From: Blautia luti
GTDB lineage: Bacteria > Bacillota > Clostridia > Lachnospirales > Lachnospiraceae
Assembly (NCBI RefSeq): GCF_013304735.1
Contig: NZ_JAAITI010000037.1
Span: 1 to 36,388 of the forward strand
Reading direction: 5' to 3'
DNA length: 36,388 nt
Part shown: one piece after another, positions 24,465 through 33,689 of the stretch
Layout of the letters: the number at the start of each line of letters is the position of its first letter
Numbering within the stretch: the stretch's first letter is position 1
Notes under the pieces: generated by a model
Told to the model about the DNA's origin: nothing
The model's database searches: none
What the model saw: the letters and a program-made list of their open reading frames with translations, nothing else
Position numbers and translations under genes: made by a program

Positions 24465-25088
24465 TTATCCTCCCTGTTTCATACGTTTGATCACCTTCAG
24501 ACGGGTAAACTCTTCACGCTCTTTTTCTTCCAGGGCATTGGTAATATCCCTGGTGAGAGTTTCATATCTGGGGATGGTGATGTTTTTCAGGGCGTTGGCA
24601 CGCTTCTGTGTTTTTTTGATGTTGGTGGCAAGACGGATGGCTGCGTTTTCGATCATGGAGAGCTGAATGGACAGCTCTTTTACACGCTCGAAGGCTGCCT
24701 TGGCCTCGTCCAGAGACAGCTTGGTGCTGTAGTAGGCGTAGGTCGGTGTATTGCCGGCTTTTTTATCGTATTCCACAAGCGGGATCTCGGTTCCCATGAC
24801 ACTCCTGGTTTTGATCCGGATGGAATTTTCCACAGGAACGGTATGGGAGATCTGATCTACAAAAGCGATTCCGATCTCCATGTTTGCTTTCTGCAAAGCA
24901 GCGTAGGCGGTGCGGAAAGTCTCATCAATCTGGGCCTGGATATCCTTTGCCTGGTCGATCAGCTCCATCATTTCACGGATCAGGATATTACGCTTTTTGT
25001 CCATAAGCTCATAGCCCTGTCTAGAAAGGGCCAGAGAATTTTTTGCAAGTATGAGATTTCCCTTGGTGGGAAAGGTATTCGGATCCAT
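24465..25088 (-). CDS. ntpD: V-type ATPase subunit D
   Basis: Central rotor stalk subunit, 207 residues, standard length. It starts MDPNTFPTKGNLILAKNSLA, the typical subunit D N-terminus, followed by long coiled-coil helices (about 10-75 and 130-190) that form the axle inside the A3B3 head. Last gene of the operon; 12 bases after subunit B, with a ribosome binding site (GAGGTGA) before the ATG. The operon terminator follows about 50 bases downstream. Confidence 0.92.
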   Translation of the reverse strand: MDPNTFPTKGNLILAKNSLALSRQGYELMDKKRNILIREMMELIDQAKDIQAQIDETFRTAYAALQKANMEIGIAFVDQISHTVPVENSIRIKTRSVMGTEIPLVEYDKKAGNTPTYAYYSTKLSLDEAKAAFERVKELSIQLSMIENAAIRLATNIKKTQKRANALKNITIPRYETLTRDITNALEEKEREEFTRLKVIKRMKQGG

Positions 25089-25100
25089 AAAATCACCTCA

Positions 25101-26483
25101 CTAACGGACGGTTTCTCTGTAATACTGATCCAGAACTTTGGTATCGATACGGTCGAGTTCTTCTCTTGGGAGAAGTCCCAGAAGTTCCCAGCCTTTATCC
25201 AGAGTTTCAATGATGCTTCGGTTTTCTGTCTCAGACTGTCCCACAAACTCTGCCTCAAAAGCTTTTCCAAATACAAGGTACTGCTTATCCAGCGGAGAAA
25301 GCTCGTCTTCGCCGATAACCGATGCCAGGGCTCTTGCATCGCCTACTTTTGCGTAGCAGGAGAAGAGCTGGTTGGCAACATCCTGATGGTCGGCACGTGT
25401 GAAGCCTTCACCGATACCGTCCTTCATCAGACGGGACAGGGACGGCAGAACGTTGATCGGCGGGTAGATCGCCTGTCCATGAAGCTGACGGTCCAGTACG
25501 ATCTGGCCCTCGGTGATATATCCGGTAAGGTCAGGAATCGGGTGGGTGATGTCGTCGTTTGGCATGGTCAGGATCGGGATCTGGGTTACAGAACCGGTGC
25601 CTCCACGGACGATTCCCGCACGCTCGTAAAGAGTTGCCAGTTCACTGTACAGATATCCCGGATAACCTTTTCGGGAAGGAATCTCACCTTTGGAGGAGGA
25701 AACCTCTCGCATAGCCTCGCAGAAGGAGGTGATGTCAGTCAGGATAACCAGAATGTGCATGCCTTTTTCAAAAGCAAGATATTCAGCAGCAGTGAGGGCA
25801 ATCTTCGGTGTCAGAAGACGCTCTACAACCGGGTCGTTGGCAAGGTTCAGAAACATTACAACGTGGTCGGAAGCACCGCTTTCCTCGAAGGTCCTGCGGA
25901 AGAATTCGGCTACGTCGTATTTAACGCCCATTGCTGCAAAAACAATAGCGAATTTCTCATCGGAGTCTGCGCCAAGGGAAGCCTGCTGAACGATCTGTGC
26001 AGCCAGCTTGTCATGAGGAAGACCGTTTCCGGAAAAGATCGGCAGCTTCTGGCCGCGGATCAGGGTGGTCAGTCCGTCGATGGCGGAGATGCCGGTGTTG
26101 ATATAGTTTCGCGGATATTCACGGGTTACCGGGTTCAGCGGAAGTCCGTTGATATTCAGGCTGACTTCCGGTGTGATCTCGCCAAGTCCGTCAATGGGCT
26201 GGCCGATACCGTTAAAGGTACGTCCCAGGATCTCCGGGGAAAGCCCGATCTCCATAGGATGTCCGGTAAGACGTGTGTGTGTATTGCCGAGGGACATATT
26301 ATCAGTTCCCTCAAAAACCTGGATAACAGCCTTGTCTTCATAGATTTCCACGATACGGCCGATCTTCTGTGTGCCGTCTTCCATGTGGAATTCCACGATC
26401 TCCTCGTAAGATGCGTTTTTGACACCCTCAAGGACAACAAGAGGGCCGTTTATTTCACTCAGGCCAAGATATTCGATTGCCAT
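25101..26483 (-). CDS. ntpB: V-type ATPase subunit B
   Basis: Non-catalytic nucleotide-site subunit of the A3B3 head, 460 residues. The start [20 protein letters not shown] is typical. It lacks a functional P-loop, as usual for this subunit; the corresponding segment reads [16 protein letters not shown]. Other family motifs include [19 protein letters not shown] and [20 protein letters not shown]. It follows subunit A by 15 bases, with GGAGG before the ATG. Confidence 0.95.
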   Translation of the reverse strand: MAIEYLGLSEINGPLVVLEGVKNASYEEIVEFHMEDGTQKIGRIVEIYEDKAVIQVFEGTDNMSLGNTHTRLTGHPMEIGLSPEILGRTFNGIGQPIDGLGEITPEVSLNINGLPLNPVTREYPRNYINTGISAIDGLTTLIRGQKLPIFSGNGLPHDKLAAQIVQQASLGADSDEKFAIVFAAMGVKYDVAEFFRRTFEESGASDHVVMFLNLANDPVVERLLTPKIALTAAEYLAFEKGMHILVILTDITSFCEAMREVSSSKGEIPSRKGYPGYLYSELATLYERAGIVRGGTGSVTQIPILTMPNDDITHPIPDLTGYITEGQIVLDRQLHGQAIYPPINVLPSLSRLMKDGIGEGFTRADHQDVANQLFSCYAKVGDARALASVIGEDELSPLDKQYLVFGKAFEAEFVGQSETENRSIIETLDKGWELLGLLPREELDRIDTKVLDQYYRETVR

Positions 26484-26498
26484 AAACTGATCCCTCCT

Positions 26499-28268
26499 TT
26501 AACCGTTTCTTTCCAGTACGTTGTCGTAGAAGCGGTCGATATCTTTATGATATTCATCAAAACGCTCCAGTTCTTTGTTTGGAACTTCGTATTTGATGGC
26601 GATGATACGTTCAAAGATCTTATCCTCTTTCAGTACGGAAACCGGCATGCCACGGTTTACAAGAGCACGGCATTTCTCGTAGAGATAGAGGATGGTTTCC
26701 ATCATCAGGAACTGTTTTTCCATAGGAACGCTGGTGTCTTCCTGATGGAAAGCGTTCTGCTGCAGGAAACCCAGACGGATGACTCTGGCGATCTCCAGCG
26801 TCAGTTTCTGGTCATCCGGAAGAACGTCGCTTCCGATCAGTTTGACGATTTCCATAAGAGAACTTTCCTGATTGAGGATTGCCATGATCTGGTTTCTGTC
26901 GTAGACGAATTTTGGGGAAACATGCTCTCTGTACCAGGGAGTCAGGTCCTCCAGATATTCGCTGTAACTGGTCAGCCACTGGATAGCAGGGAAATGGCGG
27001 GCATAAGCAAGGGCCTTGTCCAGTCCCCAGAAGCAGCGGACAAATCGTTTCGTATTCTGTGTAACAGGCTCGGAGAAGTCGCCGCCCTGAGGGGAAACCG
27101 CACCGATAATGGAGACGGAACCTTCTGTTCCGTTCAGGTTCTGCATCATTCCCGCACGCTCATAGAATGCGGAAAGTTTGCTTGCCAGATATGCAGGGAA
27201 ACCTTCCTCTGCTGGCATCTCCTCCAGACGTCCGGAAAGCTCTCGGAGAGCCTCGGCCCATCGGGATGTGGAGTCTGCCATGATCGCTACGTCGTAACCC
27301 ATATCACGGTAATATTCTGCAAGGGTAACGCCGGTGTAGATGGAAGCCTCACGGGCTGCAACCGGCATGTTGGAAGTGTTGGCGATCAGGGTGGTTCTGT
27401 CCATCATCAGGTTTCCGGATTTCGGGTCGATCAGTTTGCTGAAATCCTCAAGAACCTGTGTCATCTCGTTTCCACGCTCACCACAGCCGATGTAGATGAT
27501 GATATCTGCGTCAGACCACTTGGCGATCTGGTGCTGGGTCATGGTTTTTCCGGTTCCGAATCCTCCCGGAACAGCAGCAGTGCCGCCCTTGGCAATCGGG
27601 AAAAGAGTATCCAGGATACGCTGGCCGGTAAGAAGCGGAACGCTTGCCGGGAAACGTTTGTAGGTCGGTCTCGGCACACGGATCGGCCATTTCTGTGCAA
27701 GTGCCAGTTCTTTTTCAGTTCCGTCATCAAGACGAACGGTAACGATGGGTTCCAGAACCGTATAAGCTCCGTCAGGAACGGCATGGATAACGGTTCCGTG
27801 TGTGATCGTCGGCGGAACCATGGACTTGTGAAGGATAGAAGCGGTTTCCTGTGTCTCGGCGATAACCGTACCTGCGCCGATGACATCGCCTTCTTTTACT
27901 GTAATGTGTGTTTCCCATTTTTTTTCGGTGTCAAGAGAGTCAACGCTGACACCACGGGAAATATATTTTCCAGAGGCCTGTGCAATCTCTGCCAGAGGTC
28001 TCTGGATACCATCAAAAATATTGTGGATGATTCCCGGACCAAGGAGAACGGAAATGGCGTCTCCTGTTCCGATCACGGTTTCTCCGGGTTTCAGTCCGGT
28101 AGTTTCCTCAAAAACCTGTACGGTGGTCATATGTTTCTTAAGACCGATGACTTCGCCTACCAGTTTTTCAGGGCCTACATAGACCATCTCGGAGATCTTG
28201 AATCCGGTGTCGCCCTTTAAGTAGATAACAGGACCGTTAACACCGTAGATAATACCTGTTTTACTCAT
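26499..28268 (-). CDS. ntpA: V-type ATPase catalytic subunit A
   Basis: Catalytic subunit, 589 residues. It contains the N-terminal beta-barrel, the bulge (non-homologous) region characteristic of V/A-type A subunits (about 110-190), and the Walker A loop GGFGTGKT (about 235-242). Further motifs are [16 protein letters not shown], the Walker B-like [17 protein letters not shown], and [20 protein letters not shown]. It hydrolyses or makes ATP, coupled to rotation of the membrane ring. The ATG at 28268 ([14 protein letters not shown]) has GGAGG upstream and overlaps the end of subunit E by eight bases. The longer in-frame reading to 28325 lies wholly within subunit E and is not used. Confidence 0.96.
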   Translation of the reverse strand: MSKTGIIYGVNGPVIYLKGDTGFKISEMVYVGPEKLVGEVIGLKKHMTTVQVFEETTGLKPGETVIGTGDAISVLLGPGIIHNIFDGIQRPLAEIAQASGKYISRGVSVDSLDTEKKWETHITVKEGDVIGAGTVIAETQETASILHKSMVPPTITHGTVIHAVPDGAYTVLEPIVTVRLDDGTEKELALAQKWPIRVPRPTYKRFPASVPLLTGQRILDTLFPIAKGGTAAVPGGFGTGKTMTQHQIAKWSDADIIIYIGCGERGNEMTQVLEDFSKLIDPKSGNLMMDRTTLIANTSNMPVAAREASIYTGVTLAEYYRDMGYDVAIMADSTSRWAEALRELSGRLEEMPAEEGFPAYLASKLSAFYERAGMMQNLNGTEGSVSIIGAVSPQGGDFSEPVTQNTKRFVRCFWGLDKALAYARHFPAIQWLTSYSEYLEDLTPWYREHVSPKFVYDRNQIMAILNQESSLMEIVKLIGSDVLPDDQKLTLEIARVIRLGFLQQNAFHQEDTSVPMEKQFLMMETILYLYEKCRALVNRGMPVSVLKEDKIFERIIAIKYEVPNKELERFDEYHKDIDRFYDNVLERNG

Positions 28269-28848
28269 GTGCTGGACCTCCGTCAAATTTGAATTCTCTG
28301 TAAGCTGCCTGGTAACCTTCCTCAAAGGAATTGTCTATGAGGATGTTTTTTTCAGGGATGATCGCCTTGATTCCGCCGATAAAGGACTCGTCGGAAAGCT
28401 TCAGCGGAAAGCCGGTTTTTACAGTGAGAGATTTCAGACGAGGTTCATCTTCTTTTGAAAGATAGATCTGGATCTCATCGTGTTCCGCGAAGCAGACAGC
28501 TTCTTCAATTTTTGTACAAAGATATTCTTCATAACGGGAAGATTCCATGAATTTCAGGATCTGTTCCCGGACTTCTGCAAAAAGTTTTTCTTTTAAGCGG
28601 CTCTGTCTGGCAGTCCAGTCACGCCGGATGTGAAGCTGCTCTGCGGAAAGTGCCTTGTTGATCTCACGCTTTGCGTTTGCGATCTCGGCTTTACGGGAGC
28701 TGGCGGCGTTTTCCAGAGACATTTTTTTATGTTCCTCCAGTGCGGTATCCAGGGAGTCTTTGTGCGCCTGGACATCTTTTTCCGCCTGACGGCGGGCTTC
28801 TTCCACGGAGGTGTCATAGAAGTGTGTAAGCTTCTCTTCGATTGTCAT
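28261..28848 (-). CDS. ntpE: V-type ATPase subunit E
   Basis: Peripheral stalk subunit, 195 residues: a long N-terminal amphipathic coiled coil (1 to about 95, rich in Lys, Glu and Ala) and a globular C-terminal domain (about 100-195; GFPLKLSDESFIGGIKAIIP) that caps the head. Its stop overlaps the subunit A start, so the two are translationally coupled. Assignment rests on layout, length and position. Confidence 0.88.
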   Translation of the reverse strand: MTIEEKLTHFYDTSVEEARRQAEKDVQAHKDSLDTALEEHKKMSLENAASSRKAEIANAKREINKALSAEQLHIRRDWTARQSRLKEKLFAEVREQILKFMESSRYEEYLCTKIEEAVCFAEHDEIQIYLSKEDEPRLKSLTVKTGFPLKLSDESFIGGIKAIIPEKNILIDNSFEEGYQAAYREFKFDGGPAHE

Positions 28849-28860
28849 AATATCACCTGC

Positions 28861-29169
28861 CTATAATTTTAATCCGATGGCCTCATTTACATAAGAAGTA
28901 ATGAAATCAGGCCTGCGGCCGGTACCATGTCTGTCAGGAATTTCAATGATGAGAGGTGTTTTGTGATGAAGTTTGACATCATCGATGATCTCAGGAAACT
29001 CCCGGCCGAATTTCTCGGTCAGGAGTATGATTCCGATCTCTTTGTCTGCGATGGCGCGTTCCAGGGCTTCTTTCAACTCGTCGTGTTCATGGACGATCAC
29101 ACCTTCTACACCGGCCAGTCTCATTCCTGTCAGAGTATCAATATTGTCACTGATCAGATACATTTTCAT
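28861..29169 (-). CDS. ntpG: V-type ATPase subunit F
   Basis: Small rotor stalk subunit, 102 residues, Rossmann-like: MKMYLISDNIDTLTGMRLAG at the start, IGIILLTEKFG in the middle, then a central strand PLIIEIPDR and a C-terminal helix. It regulates rotation and binds subunit D. Start only one base after the stop of subunit K. Called NtpG in Enterococcus hirae nomenclature. Confidence 0.9.
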   Translation of the reverse strand: MKMYLISDNIDTLTGMRLAGVEGVIVHEHDELKEALERAIADKEIGIILLTEKFGREFPEIIDDVKLHHKTPLIIEIPDRHGTGRRPDFITSYVNEAIGLKL

Positions 29170-29170
29170 A

Positions 29171-29602
29171 TCAAAGTTTACCCAGGATCATGAAGGAGAT
29201 GATCAGTCCATAAAGAGCAACACCTTCGGCAAGACCTACGAAGATAAGAGATTTACCAAGGATGCTCTGATCTTCACTGATTGCTCCAAGGGCTGCGCTT
29301 GCCGCACTGGCAACGGCAATACCACCACCGATACAGGAAAGTCCGGTAACAAGTGCTGCTGCGATGTAACCCATACCTGTTGCAAGGCCTGCGTCAGCGC
29401 CTGTAGCAGCCTGTACGGAAGCTCCGCCTGCAAATGTTACGGCAATGGCGACAAGCATGATCCCAAAGAAGAAAAAGGCGTTGACACCAAGAGCTGTTTT
29501 GTAGCGGCCGCGGCTTTTTTCGCCGAGAAGATAATAACCAAATGGAAGAATGATGCTGAGTACAAGTGCAACTGCGATTGTGATCTGTGTAATGACTGTC
29601 AT
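29171..29602 (-). CDS. ntpK: V-type ATPase proteolipid subunit K
   Basis: Ring-forming membrane subunit of 143 residues with four hydrophobic helices (about 4-26, 36-60, 75-107, 118-142), so a double-hairpin type. The ion-binding carboxylate is Glu126 in helix 4 (VGLAEGVALYG); no equivalent acid is visible in helix 2, so each subunit carries one site, as in other duplicated V-type rings. Whether it moves Na+ or H+ cannot be decided by eye. GGAGG precedes the ATG. Confidence 0.93.
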   Translation of the reverse strand: MTVITQITIAVALVLSIILPFGYYLLGEKSRGRYKTALGVNAFFFFGIMLVAIAVTFAGGASVQAATGADAGLATGMGYIAAALVTGLSCIGGGIAVASAASAALGAISEDQSILGKSLIFVGLAEGVALYGLIISFMILGKL

Positions 29603-29669
29603 GATGATGACCTCCTTAATATTCGTTTAATTGAATGCCCGGATCAGAATGCGTTCCGACTCTGGCATT

Positions 29670-31610
29670 TTATTTGTTTTTGGAGCAGAACGGCTCGAAT
29701 TTCCGTCCGCTGCCCTTGTAAAAACGGCTGAACATTTCGTAATATTCCAGACGGAGTACCTGGATACCTACGATCAGGCCCTCCATAGCGCATACGAACA
29801 GGTTTCCGAGAATGATGACGATCCAGTTCGGACTGCCGTTCTCCGCGCCTGCAAGCATAAGTACAACCTCCATCATAGCTGCGTGGCTGACTGCAAAAGC
29901 ACCGATACGCACGAAGGAGAGTGTATTGGAAAAGTAGCTCAGGATAACCTCGAACAGTTCAAAGATACCCTGTACGATAAACATGCCTTTTTCTTTTGGC
30001 ATAACCTCGGCCTTTTTTTCTACCAGGTTTGTAAGAGGCTCCTTGAAGAAAATAAGAAGCAGCGGTAAACCAAACATAATGGCAACGACTGCACCACCCG
30101 GAACTGCATGCCCGGATACAAAGAGTCCGATGCAGAGAACTGCGGAGCCATAAAATACAAGTCCTGCCACAGCGTTGGTGTCAAACCAGGTTTTTTCAAC
30201 ATCATGCGTCTTAAAGGAATTGATGATGTTGAAAACCATACACAGGAGGATGATTCCCATGCCGAAGCCGATGGCAACGATAAATACGGTATTCAGTTTT
30301 CCGATAAAAGGTATGGTTGTCATACTGTCCACAGGCCGCAGCCACAGAGCAGGTATGACATCCTCAAATCCAAAGATACTTCCGAACATCAGACCGAAAA
30401 ATGTGGAAAAGACTCCGGCGCAGCTGATGATTCCGGCAAGATCGATATGCTTCAGCTTGTACAGGAGCAATCCTCCGATAAAGAGCAGGAGTCCCTGTCC
30501 TGCATCACCGAACATGGCTCCGAAGATAAAGGAGTAGGTGATGGCAACGAACCAGGTGGGGTCCATTTCACCGTAAGCAGGAAGTCCGTACATTTTTACG
30601 TACATTTCAAATGGTTTGAAAAGTTTTGGATTTTTCAGTTTGGTTGGCGGCTGATGGTTCTGGTCGTGCTCCGGCGTATTGGTATCTTCTCCGTCTACCA
30701 GGCAGAAGATTTTTTCGTCGGATGAGATATCGGCTTGAAAAGCTCTGGTGTCGGCTTCTGTCATCCATCCGCAGAGAATATAGAAATTTTCATGCTTTCC
30801 GGTGCAGGCTGCCGCTTTCCGGACATCGAAATTTCTGGAAAACTGAAGAAGTGTGTTTCTGGCGGTAACGATGGTTTCTGCCTGATCCGCAAGAAATCTC
30901 TGGTATTTCTGTTTCTGTGATTCCAGATGCTTCAGGGCATCCTCGTATTGTTTGCTTACGCTTGAAAATGCCTGCTGTGCAGTTCCGGTATAATTATCCG
31001 GCACAAAGATCTTCTCAAAGTGCATGGAAGAGTAGGCGGCATCGATTTTGTGCGCTTCATGCTTCGGTACAAAGTAAACGCCCCAGACGTATTGGTCATC
31101 TTCATCGCATTTAAGGAAGATCGTGTTCAGATTGTCGTAAATATATTTCTTGAATTTCTCATAGTACTGTTTCTCGATACGTCCGAAATGAAAATGGATA
31201 TACTTCAGATGAAGTATGGATGAAATATCATAATCAATATTTCGGAAGGGACGTATGATCCGCAGTGACTCTTCCAGAGAGGAACATGTTTCTTCCAGTT
31301 CGGACTGTTTCTTCTGGAGCTGATCCGCCTGGGAGCGGATCTCCTTTACTGTGGAAAGTGCTGTTTCAATACCCGGGCTTCTGTTGGAAGTGGCCGGAGG
31401 AGTTTTCAGCTCCTCATAAATGGTATTGATGGAATTTAAGGCATCTCTGTAGGGGTTGACCTCCAGGAAAGGCGTCAGACTTTCTACTGTGGTCAGCTCT
31501 GAGAGAGCGTTTTCCAGATGGATCTCGTACTTGCACAGGTAGGTGTTTACAACCCGGTCGATATCTGCTTTGGGACCGGTGATGCTCAGAAAATTCATTT
31601 TTTCAATCAC
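29670..31610 (-). CDS. ntpI: V-type ATPase subunit I (membrane stator)
   Basis: A 646-residue homologue of eukaryotic subunit a. The N-terminal cytosolic half (1 to about 340) is largely coiled coil and globular. The C-terminal half has about seven or eight membrane helices (FGAMFGDAGQGLLLFIGGLL, GLMFGSIFGFEDVIPALWL, SYFSNTLSFVRIGAFAVSHA) and supplies the ion half-channels. The Arg in SFVRIGAFA is the conserved essential residue of this family. It starts at GTG 31610 with AGGAGG upstream. Confidence 0.93.
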   Translation of the reverse strand: MIEKMNFLSITGPKADIDRVVNTYLCKYEIHLENALSELTTVESLTPFLEVNPYRDALNSINTIYEELKTPPATSNRSPGIETALSTVKEIRSQADQLQKKQSELEETCSSLEESLRIIRPFRNIDYDISSILHLKYIHFHFGRIEKQYYEKFKKYIYDNLNTIFLKCDEDDQYVWGVYFVPKHEAHKIDAAYSSMHFEKIFVPDNYTGTAQQAFSSVSKQYEDALKHLESQKQKYQRFLADQAETIVTARNTLLQFSRNFDVRKAAACTGKHENFYILCGWMTEADTRAFQADISSDEKIFCLVDGEDTNTPEHDQNHQPPTKLKNPKLFKPFEMYVKMYGLPAYGEMDPTWFVAITYSFIFGAMFGDAGQGLLLFIGGLLLYKLKHIDLAGIISCAGVFSTFFGLMFGSIFGFEDVIPALWLRPVDSMTTIPFIGKLNTVFIVAIGFGMGIILLCMVFNIINSFKTHDVEKTWFDTNAVAGLVFYGSAVLCIGLFVSGHAVPGGAVVAIMFGLPLLLIFFKEPLTNLVEKKAEVMPKEKGMFIVQGIFELFEVILSYFSNTLSFVRIGAFAVSHAAMMEVVLMLAGAENGSPNWIVIILGNLFVCAMEGLIVGIQVLRLEYYEMFSRFYKGSGRKFEPFCSKNK

Positions 31611-31628
31611 GTTGCTACCTCCTGGTTA

Positions 31629-32672
31629 TTAACCGTTGCGTATATAACGCAGGGATTGTTCTGGGTCCACGCCATAGCGCACGCATTCAAGGGCAATGGT
31701 CAGACGGTTGACTTCATGTTCTTTGTGATATAAATAGGAATAGATGACTGCCACGGAGTAGGGATCCTTGCGTGCTTCCTGTTCCAGTATGCTGCGAAGA
31801 ATATAGTTATAAAATTCTTCCAGACTGGCGACGGTCAGCTGTTCGTATTTCTTACCATAATAAGTTCCATTGAAGATACGACGGAACTCTTCCGGTGTAG
31901 GGGCTTCCACAAGGGTGGTGATCTCTTCTTTGCGGAGCTTGTAGTTCATGGGGACCAGCAATGCGTAAATAGCAGCCGGTTCCATCTGAAAACAGCGTTT
32001 GGAGCGCTGGATGAACTGCAGGTTCAGCATGTCGAATTTTTCGCCATAAGCCTTGGTGATCTGCTTGAGATCGTTACCTTTAAAAAGTTTCTTCCGCACA
32101 TTCCAGATCTGTGAAAAATACGAAAGGTCAAGTGCCATGCCGAAGTCAAAAAGCGTGGCATTTCCACGTTCGTTGACCTGGGACAGCGGAATATAAAAAT
32201 CATTTCCCTTCAGTGCCGCAATAAATTCGTCCATATTGGTGCAGGCGGCAAGCCTGTCAATGTCCAGTTTGGAATGATGTTTGAAAAAATCGCGGTAGGG
32301 AGAAATATCTACGGGATCAGTGTCCCGGTGGTCAAAGAGATTCGTCATGATTTCTTTCAGGACGCGGATCTCATAACGCTTCGAGTAAAGCGACAGGAAC
32401 GTTCGCTGTTCCTGGTTTGCAAAGTGGTAAAGCCTTGAAAAATTCAGGAAGATGGATTTCTTCAGGAGTTTTTCTATCTGTCCGCGGTGAAGGTCATTTT
32501 CATCGAGACCGGACCAGATATTCTGATATTCGGGAGTCCGTTTCAGGTAGGCTGTTACCTGGGGGACATTGTGAAGCTGAACGATTTCTTCCAGCTGCTC
32601 ATCTGTCACAAGCCTGCTCTGCATGGCGCGGATCTTGGTGGAGAGTCCGCTGTATGAGAGGACAGTGCCCAT
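31629..32672 (-). CDS. ntpC: V-type ATPase subunit C
   Basis: Central stalk cap linking rotor shaft to proteolipid ring (equivalent of eukaryotic d), 347 residues, mostly helical. Recognised by LSYSGLSTKIRAMQSRL at the start, VTAYLKRTPEYQNIW and the C-terminal VNRLTIALECVRYGVDP(E), typical of bacterial subunit C/AC39. It is second in the operon; 18 bases separate it from subunit I. Confidence 0.9.
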   Translation of the reverse strand: MGTVLSYSGLSTKIRAMQSRLVTDEQLEEIVQLHNVPQVTAYLKRTPEYQNIWSGLDENDLHRGQIEKLLKKSIFLNFSRLYHFANQEQRTFLSLYSKRYEIRVLKEIMTNLFDHRDTDPVDISPYRDFFKHHSKLDIDRLAACTNMDEFIAALKGNDFYIPLSQVNERGNATLFDFGMALDLSYFSQIWNVRKKLFKGNDLKQITKAYGEKFDMLNLQFIQRSKRCFQMEPAAIYALLVPMNYKLRKEEITTLVEAPTPEEFRRIFNGTYYGKKYEQLTVASLEEFYNYILRSILEQEARKDPYSVAVIYSYLYHKEHEVNRLTIALECVRYGVDPEQSLRYIRNG

Positions 32673-32691
32673 TGAATCACTTCCTTTCCCT

Positions 32692-33012
32692 TCAGGTTTC
32701 GGTGATGCCTGTTATTTTCTGAAACAGCTCACTGCAAAGACTTTCGTGATTGGCTTCGTAATAGGCGTCCAGCCTGGACAGCTGGTCTTCGGTTTCTGTG
32801 CGAAGCTCATTGATCCGGGCGTCTTTCTCGCGGGCCAGATCTTCACGGATCTTCAGGATCTCGTCGCTGGTTTCTTTTTCAAGTGAAGCGTCGAATTCCT
32901 TCGTCTGTTTTTCTGCTTCTTCCGAGAGAGCCTGTTTCTGTCGCGCAGCGTCCTGCATGATGGCATTGGCTGTAGCTTCGATTTCCGAAAGCTTATTTAG
33001 GATTTGTTCCAT
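32692..33012 (-). CDS. ntpF: V-type ATPase peripheral stalk subunit G/H
   Basis: A 106-residue, nearly all-helical coiled-coil protein rich in Glu, Lys, Ala and Gln (KLSEIEATANAIMQDAARQK near the start). By position (first gene), length and composition it is the partner of subunit E in the peripheral stalk. GGAGG lies five bases before the ATG at 33012. Sequence alone is weakly diagnostic for such coiled coils; context makes the call. Confidence 0.82.
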   Translation of the reverse strand: MEQILNKLSEIEATANAIMQDAARQKQALSEEAEKQTKEFDASLEKETSDEILKIREDLAREKDARINELRTETEDQLSRLDAYYEANHESLCSELFQKITGITET

Positions 33013-33054
33013 AGCGCCCTCCTTGTTTGGTTATTGTTTATAATTGATTTTTAT

Positions 33055-33083
33055 ATGATACACCTTTTTTATGGTAAAAACAA
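33055..33083 (-). promoter_or_regulatory. Probable promoter of the V-type ATPase operon
   Basis: On the minus strand TTGTTT (plus 33078-33083), 17-bp spacer, TATCAT (plus 33055-33060). It lies 43 bases before the first ATG of the operon. Confidence 0.5.
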
Positions 33084-33141
33084 CTAAAAAGTTGTTAAAT
33101 TTTTTGCAAAGTTTGAATAAATGTGTTCAAAAAAAAGACGG

Positions 33142-33179
33142 AAAAAGAATATTTGTTTATTAGACGATATATTCTTTTT
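33142..33179. terminator. AT-rich symmetrical stem-loop, possible bidirectional terminator
   Basis: AAAAAGAATAT (33142-33152) pairs perfectly with ATATTCTTTTT (33169-33179). T runs occur on both strands, but the stem is weak (one G-C pair). No gene on the plus strand upstream needs it. Confidence 0.4.
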
Positions 33180-33197
33180 TGGGGAAAAATGAAAACC

Positions 33198-33250
33198 GCA
33201 AAGGGGCCGTAAAGCCACGGCCCCTCTGCACACCCCTCGGGCTTTTTTTT
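33198..33250 (+). terminator. GC-rich stem-loop with downstream T run
   Basis: GCAAAGGGGCCGT (33198-33210) pairs with ACGGCCCCTCTGC (33217-33229) with one mismatch. A run of eight T begins 14 bases later, after CACCCCTCGGGC. It resembles a terminator, yet the only plus-strand DNA upstream is the divergent V-ATPase promoter region, so what it ends is unknown. Confidence 0.5.
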
Positions 33251-33397
33251 AAGGAGTTCTTGGTTGTGGTGACGGGAGGTTGTTGACTTGTGGTTGTATT
33301 CTGCGGTGTTGGGGATGTGGGAGGTTGTGCCGATGTGGATTTCTGTACTCTTCGGTATTGGAATGCGGGAGGTTGAGCCGATTTAGGTGATGGGGAC

Positions 33398-33419
33398 GGC
33401 GAGGCGCTTTGCTGTCGCC
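33398..33419. repeat. Dispersed REP-like hairpin, copy D
   Basis: GGCGA-G-GCG-CTT-TGC-TG-TCGCC: the same core as hairpin 2 of copy A (GAGGCGCTTCGCTGTC), with an outer stem changed on both sides so that pairing is kept. Confidence 0.65.
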
Positions 33420-33448
33420 TGGGGATGGGAAGATTTTTTATTTTTTGC

Positions 33449-33478
33449 TTGCAACGGTGGGGGAATTACATGTATAGT
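33449..33478 (+). promoter_or_regulatory. Possible promoter of trmB
   Basis: TTGCAA (33449-33454), 18-bp spacer, TATAGT (33473-33478), about 210 bases before the trmB ATG. If used, the message has a leader of about 205 nt with no structure I recognise. Confidence 0.4.
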
Positions 33479-33689
33479 TGGGTATTGGGACGTCGTGTGA
33501 ATGTGGGGTTTTCAGGAATGATAGTGAATGAGAAATTTTATTATTTATCGAACGAGAATTAAATTCACGAGGGCGTTCTTGTTGGTGTGGCTGGTGAGGG
33601 TGGAGATGGATGGGACTGATTGAGCTTGCTGGCTGCGAGATGTAATGAGTTGAGTTGTATATTATAAGAAGATTAATTGGAGGTTGTTT

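Larger units (their letters stand above)
33013..33689. other. 677-bp non-coding region between the V-ATPase operon and trmB
   Basis: No gene seen. It holds the V-ATPase promoter, an AT stem-loop (33142-33179), a GC stem-loop with a downstream T run (33198-33250) and two GGGAGGTTG(T/A)GCCGAT units (about 33319-33345 and 33367-33385). Then come the hairpin repeat copy D (33398-33419) and a possible trmB promoter (33449-33478). The right two thirds is G+T rich on the plus strand. Confidence 0.65.

Noticed and set aside
24843-28220. Plus-strand open frame of 1125 codons
   Set aside because: It is antisense to the V-ATPase D, B and A genes, which carry clear family motifs. Its translation has no recognisable domain and it spans several gene boundaries; it exists because of codon bias in the sense genes.
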